From Zychaea mexicana (Eukaryota; Mucoromycota; Mucoromycetes; Mucorales; Lichtheimiaceae), in the NCBI RefSeq assembly GCF_025766255.1, contig NW_026516720.1, forward strand, positions 1 to 64,000: a stretch of DNA of 64,000 nt, read 5' to 3'. The first letter of the stretch is position 1. Every line of letters starts with the position of its first letter. This document shows, in pieces, positions 20,322 through 32,055 of this stretch. The notes below the pieces were generated by a model, which saw nothing but the letters and a program-made list of their open reading frames with translations, was not told the origin of the DNA and searched no databases. The position numbers and the translations under genes are program-made.

Positions 20322-20920
20322 TATTGTGAGATTTATGTACCTGATGTATGTAGTAAATGCATTGAGCCCATAAATACAGTATGAAGTTGGTTCTGCATAC
20401 CGTATGACAAAAAGAAGCTTCTATGAACTGACATGCAACATACTCCCTCCCCCCCACTTTAAAAAGAAGAAAAAGAAGCAGACTGTGCATTTTGAAATGC
20501 TATAGGTTTTTAATATTTGCATGATGCAATAACAATGGCATGATGCTGCTATCAAAAGTTATGGTTGCATACACGCACCTGCACACACTCTAAAAAAAAA
20601 GTAACGGCAAATTATTTTATCATATATCTGACCGTTTCCTAGGGCTGATACACACACCGTGTGGGATGAAAGTCAAGACAACAAGTGTCTGTTTACATTT
20701 GAAATATCTTTATACTCAATGTTGCTGCTATTATGCGCGGAAATGAGATTACTCGTGTATTCACACAAAAGATTGAAATGGATATAACTGGGAATGCGAT
20801 ACGGACGGGAGGCTAATGATTTTTTTTTTTTGGGGGGGGGGTTTGGGAATGTAAACAAATGCTTAAAAGAAAAAAAAAAGAGCTCGTATTTGATGTTATA
20901 TGCAAATGATGGGCTTAATA
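17831..20920. other. 3.1-kb gene-poor stretch
   Basis: No full gene recognised. Simple repeats occur: (CA)n at about 18130-18150, CT/GT tracts at about 19100-19128 and a (TAG)n run at about 20291-20320. On the minus strand about 20124-20035 there is a short coding-like segment flanked by possible splice sites (DVKTAEAFYDKSEATLNTF then MGDGKAKAP), which could be one exon of an unrecognised small gene or a relic. No tRNA or 5S rRNA was found. Confidence 0.35.
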
Positions 20921-21138
20921 CTATAAGCCCTTGTCCTTGTTGGACGATGATGATGATGTACAAGTAAGCTTTTGTCGTATCCCATCCACAGTCGATTCAA
21001 GTTGTTCAATCAACGCATCACCATTGCTTTGGATTTTTTCGATTTCTTTGTGAACCAACACGTTGATATATTCTTCGACTGTCATGTTGAGATGTTCCTC
21101 CGTAAGCGGTTCGTAGACGTGCTCGATCTCCTCCATGT

Positions 21139-21174
<36 letters not shown>

Positions 21175-22809
21175 GCATCTCTTTTTGTTTTTCCATCATT
21201 GTATCTTTGTTGATAACGTCATCAGAGGACTTGTTGGTACTACTAGTGTCATTGTTTCCACGACGATGATTAGTAGCGTCGTCATCGTCATCATCCCCGG
21301 ACCCTTCTTCCGGCATCCACAAAGAACGATTCGAATAGCTTGGATAGACGCGTCGCGTAGGTGAACTGGGTGGTGAGAATGGCTTTAATCGCTTTCGTGG
21401 ATCGTCGTCGTCGTCGTCCGGATCGTTCCTGTTCACAGCACCGGCACGGCCATGACTGCTACCATCCAAATCAACGTCGTTCAAACTTAGTATTCCGCTT
21501 TGTTTGATACGCGATACTTGGGTGTTTGGAGTACTTTGCATTCGGATGCCTTGTAGTAGTAGTGGATTGCGATAGTTGCCAACCGGACGGATGGGCGAGA
21601 GTGTCAATGCTTCAAGATCGTTGTCATCATTGAGTCCATCGAAGCGTACAGGTGTTGAAGAGGTTGCTGATAATGATGATGGTGATTGGAATCGTTGTGG
21701 TATGGGCGAAGCGTCTGCTGTTGTGCTAGGAGTTGCTGTTTGTTGTACATTTGGAGGAGCTGTTTGAGTGGGTGATGGCGATGGTTGGGCAGTAGTGGAT
21801 GGTGCTGTTTCTTGCTGCTGTTTCTGTTGTTTGGGTATGGCTTTTCCTTTGCCCTTGTCCAGCTTTCGCTTGAGTGCTTTTTTAGCTGGTATGGCTACTG
21901 CTGTTGCTACTGCTGCTATCTTTGCTGATGTATCAGATTGTCGCATTTGCGTATATTGTTGTTGTGGTTGACTCTGCCGTCGTCGATCACGATGATTTGG
22001 CTCTTCAGGAACAGGGGTCGATGACGATGACGACGATGACGACGATGGAGGTTGAGCAACAGGTTCTGTGAGTTGCTTTGGTAAAATGGACGGCTGTTGT
22101 TGTTGTTGTTGTGGTTGAACCTTTTTCGAATACGTGAAAACGACACGATCGCGTTGCGCATACGCTTTACCGATATCCCATATACTATCATCAATCGACG
22201 CTGAGTGCTTTTTGGAGGGTGCAGTAGGTTCACACTCGGCAACGGATTCTGAAGGTTGAGGTCGTGGTGGTGGTGGTGGTTGTGCAAAAGTAGGAAGAGC
22301 AACAGTAGGAGCAGCAGCCGTAGGTGGTGGTGTTTGTGCTTTCGATGCTCGTAGTTGTTGTCGTGTTACTGGTCCGTGTATTGAACTATCTCCATTTTTC
22401 TACAAAACACCCGAGTTTAGCCATTGTATTCTTCTCAAGCCTTCTAGATCATCCTCCCTCACAGATTCACATATTTACAAAAAATGCACATGATGGCGCG
22501 TGTTGTGCCCTAAATGAATAAAGTTAATACAAGGCCTTGCTGTCTCTGCAAAATCATAGTTTTCTGGAGAGGGGGCGGGATAACATACAATAAATCCGTC
22601 GCTCGATCCATCCCGGTAACCGTTGCTAAGCAATGAGCACATGCCACACGGTCAATGTGTTTCTTTATAGGCGCATAATAAAATCCAGATTCTGCGAGCT
22701 AGTAAAAAAGAAAAAAAAAACAAGCAAGGGCGTTTGTAAGAGGGAATATACATTTCAAAACCAAAATTTGACATACCTTTTTCGCTGTAGGCAGTTGCTT
22801 GCGCGCCAT
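20921..22809 (-). CDS. Gln/Pro/Ser-rich protein with acidic tracts, unknown function
   Basis: I do not recognise the family. The model has a short first exon (22809-22777, MARKQLPTAKK) and a long second exon (22399-20921), joined in phase 0 across a 377-base intron with GTATGT...TTGTAG ends, giving about 503 residues. Most is low-complexity: polyPro near residue 45, Gln runs near 105 and 415, Ser runs, and two Asp runs. One better-ordered segment lies at the C-terminus (EPLTEEHLNMTVEEYINVL, KEIEKIQSNGDALIEQLE), predicted helical and possibly a coiled coil. Lys-rich stretches (KKALKRKLDKGKGK) suggest a nuclear protein; that is inference. The long intron and first exon are the least certain parts. 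Confidence 0.6.
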
Positions 22810-23394
22810 GGATTTCGGGGGCCACTGTGTATTCTTTTTAAACGTGCGTACGCGTGCCGAACTGAGTCGCGTCGATTTTGGATTTTCCGGCATAGGGAGC
22901 GCGTGTTCGGTGTGCGGGAAAGATAGGATAACCCATGGACAATCCGGTGCCATGCGTCTGTGTCGTTCCAAGGGATCGCCATCGTTACGCCATCGATCGA
23001 GTCGTGCATCACACAAAAAGCAGATAACACTGTCTACTCGTGAAGGTGCTGGCGAAAAGTAAAATCCACTTCTAGCAAGCTGATTCCATTAGGACCAATT
23101 AAAAAAAGAAAGAGACAATTAATTTTATAAAGCCACGGAGCGAATGAGGGTTAAGTCATACAGTTTCTGCAGAAAGACGCCCTTTGTGTGGCCATTTGCG
23201 GTGATTGTTGTGAAATGAATGGAGTCGATTGTCGTATATATTCATACAGGGTAGTGAGAGTTTTTGGTAAGGAAGGAGGTTGGGGGAGAGTTTTCAAGAA
23301 CAGCAAGTCCCTGAGGTAAAATTATAGAGACAGCAAGGGAAAAAAAATTCTCTTTTTCTCTTGGGTTCTTCTATCCTTTATAAACAGCAAAAAA

Positions 23395-24155
23395 ATGAGC
23401 GAAGAAGGAGGCATAACGACTTTTTGTATTGAATACGCCAAGGTGGATAAAGCCGACTGTACACAATGTGGCAAGGTTATTCCACGCCATTCGTTACGGA
23501 CAGGCGAGATCTTTCGGAAAAGCAAATCAGAAAAGAAAAAGTCTGCAAAGCATAGTTGGTACCATTTCCGTTGCTGGAAAGGTAAAAATGAAAAATTCGA
23601 TCTGGGGGAACATTGCGATTTCAAGGGGGTTTTTTTATAGAGATCATTAACTGAAAACTGGCAAATTGTATAGTACCCGAGTTAATTGTAAAGTTACCGA
23701 TCGAACAGTTTCGAGGATACCCAGCTTTGAAAGAAAAGGATCAAAAGAAGGTGCAACGCGTGATTGAAAAAGGAGTGGGAGCAGTATGGTCGGATGTTAG
23801 CGAAAAGCCATTACCGCCCAAGGATCAAACGGAGATTGACGACGACGACGCGGCATTGGAGCCAGTACCTAAAAAGCAAAAGGAGGAGGCAGAAAAAAAT
23901 AAAAAGACGACGCCAAAAAAGAGAAAGCAGGACCATGACGATTTGACAGCTCAATTGACAGGAGTACAGCAACCACCGCCGTCGTCCAAGAAGAGCAAAA
24001 AGGGTGGCAAGCATGCTGCTAGTAGTAGTAGTAGTAGTAGTAGTAAAAATGACACCAAGCAGCTAGAAGAAGTCATCACATTGGCCAAAGACGATCAACT
24101 TGAGCTTGAAAGCATCGCCAAGGAAATCCAGAAATTAACAAAGAAGAAAAAGTAA
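23395..24155 (+). CDS. PARP-type zinc-finger protein
   Basis: Exon 1 (23395-23581) and exon 2 (23674-24155) join in phase 1 across a 92-base intron (GTAAAA...TATAG) to give 222 residues. Residues about 10-95 form a PARP-type finger: YAKVDKADCTQCGKVIP, HSLRTGEIF, then the H-x2-C pair in WYHFRCW, and FRGYPALKEKDQKKVQ. This finger binds DNA nicks and ends in PARP1, DNA ligase III and small fungal proteins. The rest is a Lys-rich basic region with a Ser run and a C-terminal charged helix. No catalytic PARP domain follows, so it is a stand-alone DNA-damage or chromatin binding protein, as in other fungi. The nuclear role is inferred from the family. Confidence 0.85.
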
Positions 24156-24223
24156 TGTATGTACGTGTATTATGTATATAAGAAATAAGGAATTTTGGAG
24201 TATATGTTATGTACTTTTGTTGG

Positions 24224-25030
24224 TTATCTACGCTTGTATGATACAGTTTCGAATCCATCGTCGTCGATCTCGGGTTCGGGTTTTGATGGACGAGGTGGTC
24301 CGTTGTCGTCTTGATCCATATCCTAGTTGACAAGTGTCAAAGGAGCTATATTTAAGGAGAGGAAAAGAAAAAAAAAGGGAGATTGCTCTCTTACCACATC
24401 ATCATCATCGCCATCGTCTGGTCCTTCTTCTCCACTACTGTCATTGTCATCCTCGTCGTTATTCTGTTGTTGCCGAGAAGCAGTTGCCGGCTGTCGTGAT
24501 TGGTATTTCTCTTTTAATCGTTCGACTTCGGTAAAGTTGCCACGGATACATTGATGATACACCTCGACAAGATGCTTAGCAACCTATTAATAGAAACACA
24601 CACACACATTTCCCTTTAGCAATTTGTTTTTTAAAAAAAAAAAGACGGTAAGGCAATGATTTGTTACCAAGTAGGACGAGTCATCCTCGAGGATGGTTTG
24701 AAACTCGTCGGTCATGATCTGATCCAAGATAGTTTCAATGTCTTCCACGTCCAATTTTTTGCCGTCTAAACTTTACTTGTTAGCACCCAAATGTGTAAAT
24801 ATATATTCTACGACCCATCCGTGCATAAGGAGGAGGAGGAGGAGGAGGAGGAGGAGGGAGGGCTTACTTGAACCAAAATAGTCAACAATCACGCCAATCA
24901 ACCAGTCTCGCTTCTCGGCCGATTCAACACCTCCCCAATCCTGTTCTACTGCCAAATTCAGTGCAGTCCATGACTTGAGAATGTATTCTACGCCTTGTTC
25001 AAAGGCAACCTTGTTTGGATGTTCTGCCAT
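24224..25030 (-). CDS. TSR2: Pre-rRNA processing protein TSR2 (WGG domain)
   Basis: Escortin that binds ribosomal protein eS26 and hands it to the maturing 40S subunit. Four exons (25030-24868, 24765-24668, 24583-24395, 24322-24224) join in consistent phases to give 182 residues. The N-terminus has FEQGVEYILKSWTALNLAV and EQDWGGVESAEKRDWL, the WGG motif of the family. Exon 2 has LDVEDIETILDQIMTDEFQ. Exon 3 has HLVEVYHQCIRGN and an acidic run, and the tail is acidic (EPEIDDDGFETVS). Acidic C-termini are usual for TSR2. A GGA-repeat tract (about 24829-24857) lies in the first intron. The gene is divergent from RPA3. Confidence 0.92.
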
Positions 25031-25322
25031 TGTTCGTTCGAGAAAAAAAAAGAAACCTTTTTTTTTTCAAAAGCAGGAAAAAGTTTAAAGCAGCCCAAGA
25101 GTGACTTGTAGTTGTGTTCCAACAAAATTTAGAGCATGCGCGTTCAAAAAATTCCAGACGCGCAACAACTTACCATACACGGTTCGTTTGCAACACACGC
25201 TGCGGAAAAACTACGCGTCTTTTCTCCAGCCCTCTTTTTTTTTATTCTTCCAATTTGCATACCCTACGTTATAAAAACATTCGTTCTCTATTCCAACAAA
25301 GCCTTTACATTCATCAATAACA
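25031..25322. promoter_or_regulatory. Shared divergent promoter of TSR2 and RPA3
   Basis: Only 292 bases separate the two start codons, so both promoters and leaders must lie here. It contains poly-A/T tracts near 25045-25070 and 25228-25240. No specific factor site can be named with confidence. Confidence 0.5.
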
Positions 25323-25996
25323 ATGGACAAACCTACACCACGCATCAACTCTGCTTTACGAGAAAACTATGTCGAACGCACTATCCGAATCATTGGCAAG
25401 ATTGTCACTGTACGTCCCCCCCTTCAATCACCCCACTCTTTTTGACACACCATGGGAGGAAACCAATAACTTGATTATTGTCAAATAGTTTTCAGGCGAA
25501 ACAGCAGTGATTGAAGCACCTGATCATGGGCACGTCATGATCAAGTTGAATGGGGTAAGTGTATATAAAATACACGTGTGTGTATGTGTGATACAATACT
25601 TTAACTCCACCTAAACGTGTACGTAGGAAAGTAACTGGAGTGGAAGCTTCGTTGAAGTGATTGGTCGCGTTGAGAAAGACTTTAGTATCATGGAATTCAA
25701 GTCAGCGAACCTTGGTGATGAATTTGGCAAGTAGGAACATTCAGGGGGGGGAGAGAGAGAGAGAGAGAGAAGGGTGTTAGGAGCAATGAGGGCTTTTTGC
25801 TTATTTGGGGGTGGTTGTGCGTGGAGCGAAAATGAGTGAGCTGCAAACTAGAAGCAGGCAGGCAGGGCGATCTTATTTAGAAAACGCTTGTCGTGGAAAA
25901 GATATTAACAGCAAATGATGTTGGGTCGGTGTAGATCTGGAGCTGGCGAACAAGGTTGTGGAGTACGGACAAAAGTACAAGGAGATCTTTGAATAA
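25323..25996 (+). CDS. RPA3: Replication protein A 14-kDa subunit (RPA3/Ssb3)
   Basis: Smallest subunit of the single-stranded DNA binding complex RPA, needed for replication and repair. Four exons (25323-25409, 25489-25554, 25627-25726, 25935-25996) give 104 residues forming one OB fold: MDKPTPRINSALRENY, RIIGKIVT, ETAVIEAPDHGHVMIKL, SFVEVIGRVEKDFSIME, then FDLELANKVVEYGQKY. Length and strand pattern match the family. Intron 3 (25727-25934) fits family homology only if it uses a GC donor (G|GCAAGT) with a normal AG acceptor; a GT donor in this region would shift the frame. The C-terminal helix that holds the RPA trimer together is present. Confidence 0.88.
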
Positions 25997-26348
25997 ACGT
26001 GTATATATATATATATATATGTATACTACTGGCAGTGGTGTCTAGGATGACAAAGGTGATGATGATGGTGGTGACGATGTGCACGTCTATGCATGGAATA
26101 GGCAGATCAATCACAAAGAGCCCGTTATTTTTTTGAGGGGGTGTGCGGATTGCGTACTTTACTATTGTAGAGAGAGAGCGAGAGAGAGAGAGTTGGGGGC
26201 CCTGCATGCAATGTATAAAAATAATACACCACTAGCCTGCTCTCTTTTATTACACTTTTTCTTGTTCTTTTCCTCTTCTCTTCCCTTCCGCTTCCTCTCT
26301 TTCAAAGCACTGCAGTAACAACCAAGAGAGAGAGAGAGAGAGCTTCTC

Positions 26349-28128
26349 ATGACGACCCTTCTGCTCAATGACAACTATCCAATCCATCTCAACGACGAGG
26401 ACAACGACACCAGCACCAGCAGCAGTGATGACAATAGCAGCCTTCATCAGCAGAACCAACAGCAAGGCCAGCAGCAACAGCACCAGCAACAGCAACCTAC
26501 CATCATTTTATCGCCTCCACCGTCCAGTCGTCCCCGCAAACGCAGTTTCCGAGGACTGTTCAAGCAGCCACCACCACCTGCATCCGTCCTAGGCCGACGC
26601 TTTTCAAACCTATCACTGCGTAGCAACAACTCCTCTAGCCCATCGACATCACGCCCGCCATCACCCTCATCCAGCGAGACAGTGGGTGCAGCTGCTGTTG
26701 CTGCATCACTTGCAGCGGCTTTAGCTGTGGGTCAACAAAACCAAAACAACAACAACAACAACAACAACAAGGACGAGCAAGCAACGCCAGTGTCAGCAAC
26801 AGCAACGACAGCAGAAAGTAGACTGCATCCGAATGCTGCCTACTACCACCAAAAATTGGAATACCCACCATCACCTTCCTCCAGCCTATCCGCACCAAAG
26901 TCAGATTCGCCTACGACCATGTTTAGCGAAATGAAACGAGTCTTGTCACAATATCAACAGATCCGTCATCTTAGTATACGACGACGCAAATCCAATGCAA
27001 CCCTTGATGAACGACAACAACAACCAGGACCCTCATCATCCGATACACCACCGAACGGCAGTACTACTACTAGTAGTCATCATCATAATAATAATAATAC
27101 ACTAGCGAAACCACTCAAGTTGAATGACAAGTATGGTCCTTATCGCAAAGGAAAAGTCATCGGCAGTGGCGCCACGGCAGTCATCAAGCTTTTGGATCTG
27201 CAGCATCAACCAGGGACGACCATTGCGGTAAAGACGTTCCGTAAACGAGACCGAGACGAAACCGAGCGAGAGTATCACAAGCGCATGACAAGCGAGTTTT
27301 GCATAAGCAAGGTGCTCCGCCATGCCCATATTGTAGAGACATTCGACCTCGTGCAGGATCACAAAAACCGGTGGTGCAGTGTGATGGAATACGTAAAATA
27401 CAACTACTCTTCTTTCTTTCTCCCTTCCTTATATAGAGTTCTTTATTAATAACGACCGTATATTCCTTTTTTCAATTCATGCATATGGACGACCTCTATG
27501 CTAGTGCTCGGGAGGCGACGTATTCTCAGTACTGCAAGATTTCGATCTAAACGACACCGAAATCGACTGTCTGTTCAAACAGCTCTTGCTGGGCTTACAA
27601 CACATGCATCAATGCGGTGTTGCCCACCGTGACATCAAGCCCGAAAACCTGGTCATGACAAACGAAGGCGTGCTGAAAATCACCGACTTTGGCGTGGCCG
27701 ATGTTGTCCAGACCTGCTTTGACGACAAGGCACGCGAGTCTCGGGGTCAATGCGGGTCCGAGCCATACTGGCCACCCGAATTATTCATCAACAGTCAACA
27801 ACAAGGTGTTGTTACTGAATACAATGGTCGTGCTTTGGATGTATGGTCGGCTGCTGTCACATGGCATTGTTTCATTTATCGTCATATTCCGTTCATACAA
27901 GCGTGTAACAAAGATCCAAACTATGTCGAGTATATGGCTAGACGGCCCTTTCGGACGTGGGTCCCGCTCTCGAAATGCAATGATCAGGAAAAAGAGTGTC
28001 TGTATGGCATGTTTGATCCAAACCCGGACACACGTTGGACCGTGGATCAATGTATTGAGTCTGCTTGGATACAGTCCGTCAAGATATGTACAAGTGAACG
28101 TGAACATCGCCATCACATCTTGGCATGA
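26349..28128 (+). CDS. Ser/Thr protein kinase of the fungal NPR1/HAL5 family
   Basis: Two exons (26349-27392, 27505-28128) join in phase 0 (MEY|CSGGDVF) to give 555 residues. Residues 1 to about 255 are low-complexity, rich in Ser, Gln, Pro and Thr, as in yeast Npr1, Hal4/Sat4 and Hal5, which control nutrient permeases and ion transporters at the plasma membrane. The kinase domain has the Gly loop GSGATAVIKL, the Lys in AVKTF, HRD at about 389-391 (AHRDIKPENL), DFG at about 409-411 and, in place of APE, EPYWPPEL. That substitution and the family-like spacing place it in this fungal-specific group. An in-exon (CAACAA)n tract encodes an Asn run. Substrates cannot be told from sequence. Confidence 0.85.
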
Positions 28129-28402
28129 ATTCATCTATTTTTTTTTTGTTTTAGATACACTTTTAGTAGTATTTTTATTATCATTAATTAAAAGACCCTT
28201 TCCACCCCACCCATCTGTCCTTCCTTCCTTCATTTCATCTCATATCATTTACCATATAAAACATGCACGCGCAGAGATCTACACTATTGAATAAACTCTG
28301 TCATGTGCAAGAGTGAGGTGAAAATTTATATTATTGTTCTTCCGGCTAAATTATTATGGCAAGTCTATAGTAGTAATAAGTAGTAGTATGAATAGTGCGG
28401 CT
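28129..28402. terminator. Convergent 3' region of the kinase and FAM72 genes
   Basis: The 274 bases between the two stop codons hold T-rich tracts near 28137-28150 and an AATAAA-like signal near 28287-28293 on the plus strand. Both transcripts must end here; poly(A) sites are not directly visible. Confidence 0.4.
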
Positions 28403-29265
28403 TTATCGGCACATTTGATCATAAGGAATCGTCGTGCCCATCAAAAAATCGAAATCTTGTTCTGCACGAGGAAGATTATTCCACAATACAGTCCGTTTTC
28501 CTTTTTTTTTTTTAAAAAAACGATTCCGCATGGTTAGTTTCTCTCTCTCTCATTCCCTTTTCTTATATTGCCTATTAAAACTAAATTTAGAAAAAGGCGA
28601 TCTACCTGATATATCTTTGCGCTCTTGCGGCTGGCATGCATCTGAATGAAACATCCAGAAATGACCATTGTTTCCTGCTTGAAGACATCGATGACAAGGA
28701 GCAACGACGTGATAACCAATAATGTTGCCACTGCAGGGTAAAATCATGAACTCATTTAGCAACGCGTGTTATTTTTAATTCATGCTCCTGTTTCGCATAA
28801 TAAAAGAAATTTACCAATCTCGACACGCGACATCACGGATACGACAGTGACACGTTCGTGTAAGATAGTCCTTGTCCATTAACTGGATCCTACAAATATA
28901 TATACCACAATTTTACCCCAAGCGTTTAGAGAAAAAGTTCTTTTTATTTAAAGATGATGAGGATCCATCACTTACGATGTCGCAGGTATATCAGTACTGT
29001 ATAGTTCAATCTTGGTGTCAGCCAACAGAATTGCTCGCATCCCGCGGGCGCATACGATGGTCCGACAATGTTTGCATAACAATCGATACACTGGTTTCAG
29101 AGGTGCCACGGCGCTGCCACGAACTGCTGAAGTCGGTGGTGTCGTAGTTGATGTGGTAGTAGCACTAGTACGAAGGGTAGTATTGTTATCATTCACTGGA
29201 GTTGAAGTTGTTGTTGTTGTTGCTGCTGTGGATGATGCCGGCGCGTTAATGTTATTCGTGCTCAT
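28403..29265 (-). CDS. FAM72 family protein
   Basis: Four exons (29265-28976, 28889-28815, 28730-28606, 28500-28403) join in consistent phases to give 195 residues; human FAM72 is 149. The first 50 residues are Thr/Ser/Pro low-complexity. The conserved part follows: YRLLCKHCRTIVCARGMRAIL, LADTKIELYSTDIP, the Cys pair in TCHCRIRDVACRDC, GNIIGYHVVAPCHRCLQAG, NNGHFWMFHSDACQ and VLWNNLP. Cys pairs suggest metal binding. Human FAM72A promotes turnover of uracil-DNA glycosylase UNG2; whether the fungal protein does this is unknown. The last intron has a clear CTAAC branch-like site before the acceptor. The family is easy to miss because of its short exons. Confidence 0.88.
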
Positions 29266-29834
29266 AGAGTACGTAGTAATAATATATTACGAAAAAAAAT
29301 GATTTTCTTTATAGAACAGTTTGTTATTATTACACAGAAAGAGAGAAAGAGTGAAGGAGTTATACGGAAAGAAAAAAAAAGAAACGAAAAGCAAAAACGT
29401 ATAAATAATAATAAGAATAATAGTAGTAGTAGTAGTATTGGTGGTGGTGGTGGTGGTGGTGGATAATAACAATAACAACAATATACCTCCGAGCTATCTG
29501 TAACAAAACACAACAAAGACTGTGTTATCGTTGTGTTTTGTTGTTGTTGTTGGTGGTGGCGGTGTGTTGTGTATGTTGGGTATAGAACATTACAACGACC
29601 AACAACAAAAAATCTCGGACAATTTGAGTTGGTTGGTAGGAACGGGGCAGGGTGGCGGGCGGATATACGAGTGGATGGCTTATGTTCGAGGAGATGTTTA
29701 TGGGCTTTTTTTTTCTTGGAGCATGACGTTTGAGACGGAGGAGGAGGATGATCATGATAAGGAAAATGTGGAGGAGAGAAGGAATTATTATAGGGGGGGA
29801 GGGTAAGCCCGGAATGAACAACACCTCTCCATTA

Positions 29835-31300
29835 TCACCGATGAGACATTTCAAATGTCTCTTTGGAACATGTCGGAAACTTTGCAGTGTGGTCGACAAG
29901 CGTGGAAGACGACGCAAATGTCATTACCGAGGCTGGCGTAGTAGGATTGAAACTGCTGGTACTTGCGCGTGTATGGACCCGAGGAGGTGCACTAATAACC
30001 AACGTGGAGATTTCCTCTTGAATACTTTTATGATGACGATGATGCCGTCGTCCTCGTCCAATCGCTTTTTCTTCGTCGTCGTCATAGTGTTCATCATCAT
30101 CATCGTCGTCAACATCATCGATATTTGCATAGCCATGATAACTACTGTTGTTGCTATGGATACGACGACGCTGACTGTTCTTCTTTTTGTTGCCATGGTG
30201 ATGGTGATGGTCGTCAATCACACTATGTTCGTCACCGTCTTGAACCTCTTGCATTTCTTCCTCTAATTCCTCTTCCTCTTCTTCTTCTTCGTCGTCAATG
30301 ATTTCTTGCCAGGAGCCGTCTTGTTTCCGTACAGGAAACTGCAAGCCGTCGCCACGCATACGTTGTGGCCAGAACCAAAAAATCGGCTGAGATCCGAGCA
30401 CGGCACAGATATTGCGAAACAGACCGAGGTTGTAAGGGTATCGAACGCTGGTGATCTTGTCCAGGCTTTTAAACGTCAATGCGGTGCCCTTTTCCCATCC
30501 TTCAATCGTCGTCGTGTTGGTCGTCAAGCAGTAGACATGATAGCCGCTCAGAATGCCGACAGTGACAATGGCAGCGGCTGCCAAGATGAGATTGATCGAT
30601 AGAAATGCCGCTTCTACATTGGATGGAAGTACATTGTGCTACCCACATGCTTATTAATTATTTGTTTGAATATCCCACAATTGCGAGAGAGAGAAAAAAA
30701 TTGACAACTGAGGAAAACTACTATGCAAAACTTACAGAGTTCATGTCGCTGATTATTTGAGCCAATCTGCAGCTTAACAAGGTGAACAGATAGATGGAGC
30801 TGACAAGGACATAGACAATAAAGCGGATAAAGTGGCCATAGTTGGCAAAGCCAACACAGTTGTTGATCCACGGACAATGGTGATCCATTTTTAGCACACA
30901 ACGATTGCAACTGCTGCAGTGATGCGTTCGTGGTGGTTTGTAGTTGTTGCATGTTTTGCAGTAGCGTGGAGCGTGTGTCGATCGTTTGACTTCGATGCAG
31001 ATATCTTTTGGATCGGGCATCTGTGTAGTCATGAGTATGTGTATGTTGATAATTTTATAATGACGACAAGCTTACCCAGTTGCCAGGCACGGTCCCTGGA
31101 TCAGTCAGACACACCAGGGAGTAGTTGATGTAAATCATAACGACACATACGTTGAACGGGATGAGGATGAATAAAGTTGACAGGGTTGCGCCACCTAAAA
31201 AGTTCCAGAGCACAAAGATTTGTGAAGTGTATGCGACAAATGTTGTAAGTATCGCCACGCTGCCGACGACGAGCTGTCCGCGTAGCTCTTGCCAAGTCAT
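29835..31300 (-). CDS. DHHC palmitoyltransferase (Pfa3/Pfa4-like)
   Basis: Membrane enzyme that attaches palmitate to Cys of target proteins. Three exons (31300-31076, 31020-30736, 30638-29835) join in phase 0 to give 437 residues. Exon 1 holds two membrane segments. Exon 2 has the cysteine-rich domain ([20 protein letters not shown]) and the catalytic DHHC at about residues 121-124 ([14 protein letters not shown]). Exon 3 begins [12 protein letters not shown], has a further membrane segment and the family TTxE motif (NTTTIEGWE). The C-terminal third is hydrophilic with Glu and His runs ([12 protein letters not shown]) and is probably cytosolic. Which yeast PFA it matches best needs a tree. 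It is divergent from the first F-box gene. Confidence 0.9.
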
Positions 31301-32055
31301 TGAAAGATAGATTATTAAGGTAGGTTGGAGGTAGTAAAAGAGATCGTCGCCAGTGAGAAAGAAAAGAGAAAGAAGGAAAAGAAGCGTGATAATAGGCTCT
31401 CTTTTTGTTTCTGTGAAGTAGAATAAAAATAAGGGGATTCTTGAGAAGGAATTGGGGGAAGCGGGGGGTTGTTGGATGTTTGTGATGTGTGTGGGTGTGT
31501 GTGTGTAATGTGTATATATTCTCGTTGACTGGGTAAACAACGTTCGGTTCGGGGGAAGAGGGATCCGGGACCCGATCGTTTGGATATGTAATTTGCTGGG
31601 ACTACTATGCGCTTTGGTAGAATGGAATGCAATCTATATTGATCGCGTCGAGTACATTGCAAAAGAAGTATGAAGATTAGCCTGTAATAATATGTGCTGT
31701 GTTAGTGTGTTTGTGCGCACGGGAGAAGAAGAACGAAAGAAACAAAAGAATATAAGGCGACGTACGTTGTAGTAGAAAAAAAAAGAGAGAGAGAGAGAGC
31801 CTGCACACTGCCATGGCTCTTGCCTTATCGAACCACTAAACTCGTGCTCCCGAGCAATGGAGCGGACTGATCTCTCTTCTCTCTGTGTGCACAATTCTTC
31901 TTTCTCTCTTTGTGTTACCCGAACTGTTGTCCACCTGGGATATACTTGACTGATACCTTTAACCATATTTATAAACACGTACACGAACACACTTGAACAC
32001 ACGCATACAAAGCACACATAACGTCGGAACAAGCAATAAAAAAATTTCCTCCCAA
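31301..32055. promoter_or_regulatory. Divergent promoter region of the DHHC and first F-box genes
   Basis: 755 bases between two divergent start codons. It holds CT/GA-rich tracts (about 31785-31798 GA run, about 31495-31510 GT run) typical of fungal promoters. No specific site is named. Confidence 0.4.

Noticed and set aside
29262..29516. Minus frame with Pro and Leu runs upstream of FAM72
   Set aside because: It is the translation of GGT/TAG simple repeats in the FAM72 leader, not a gene.
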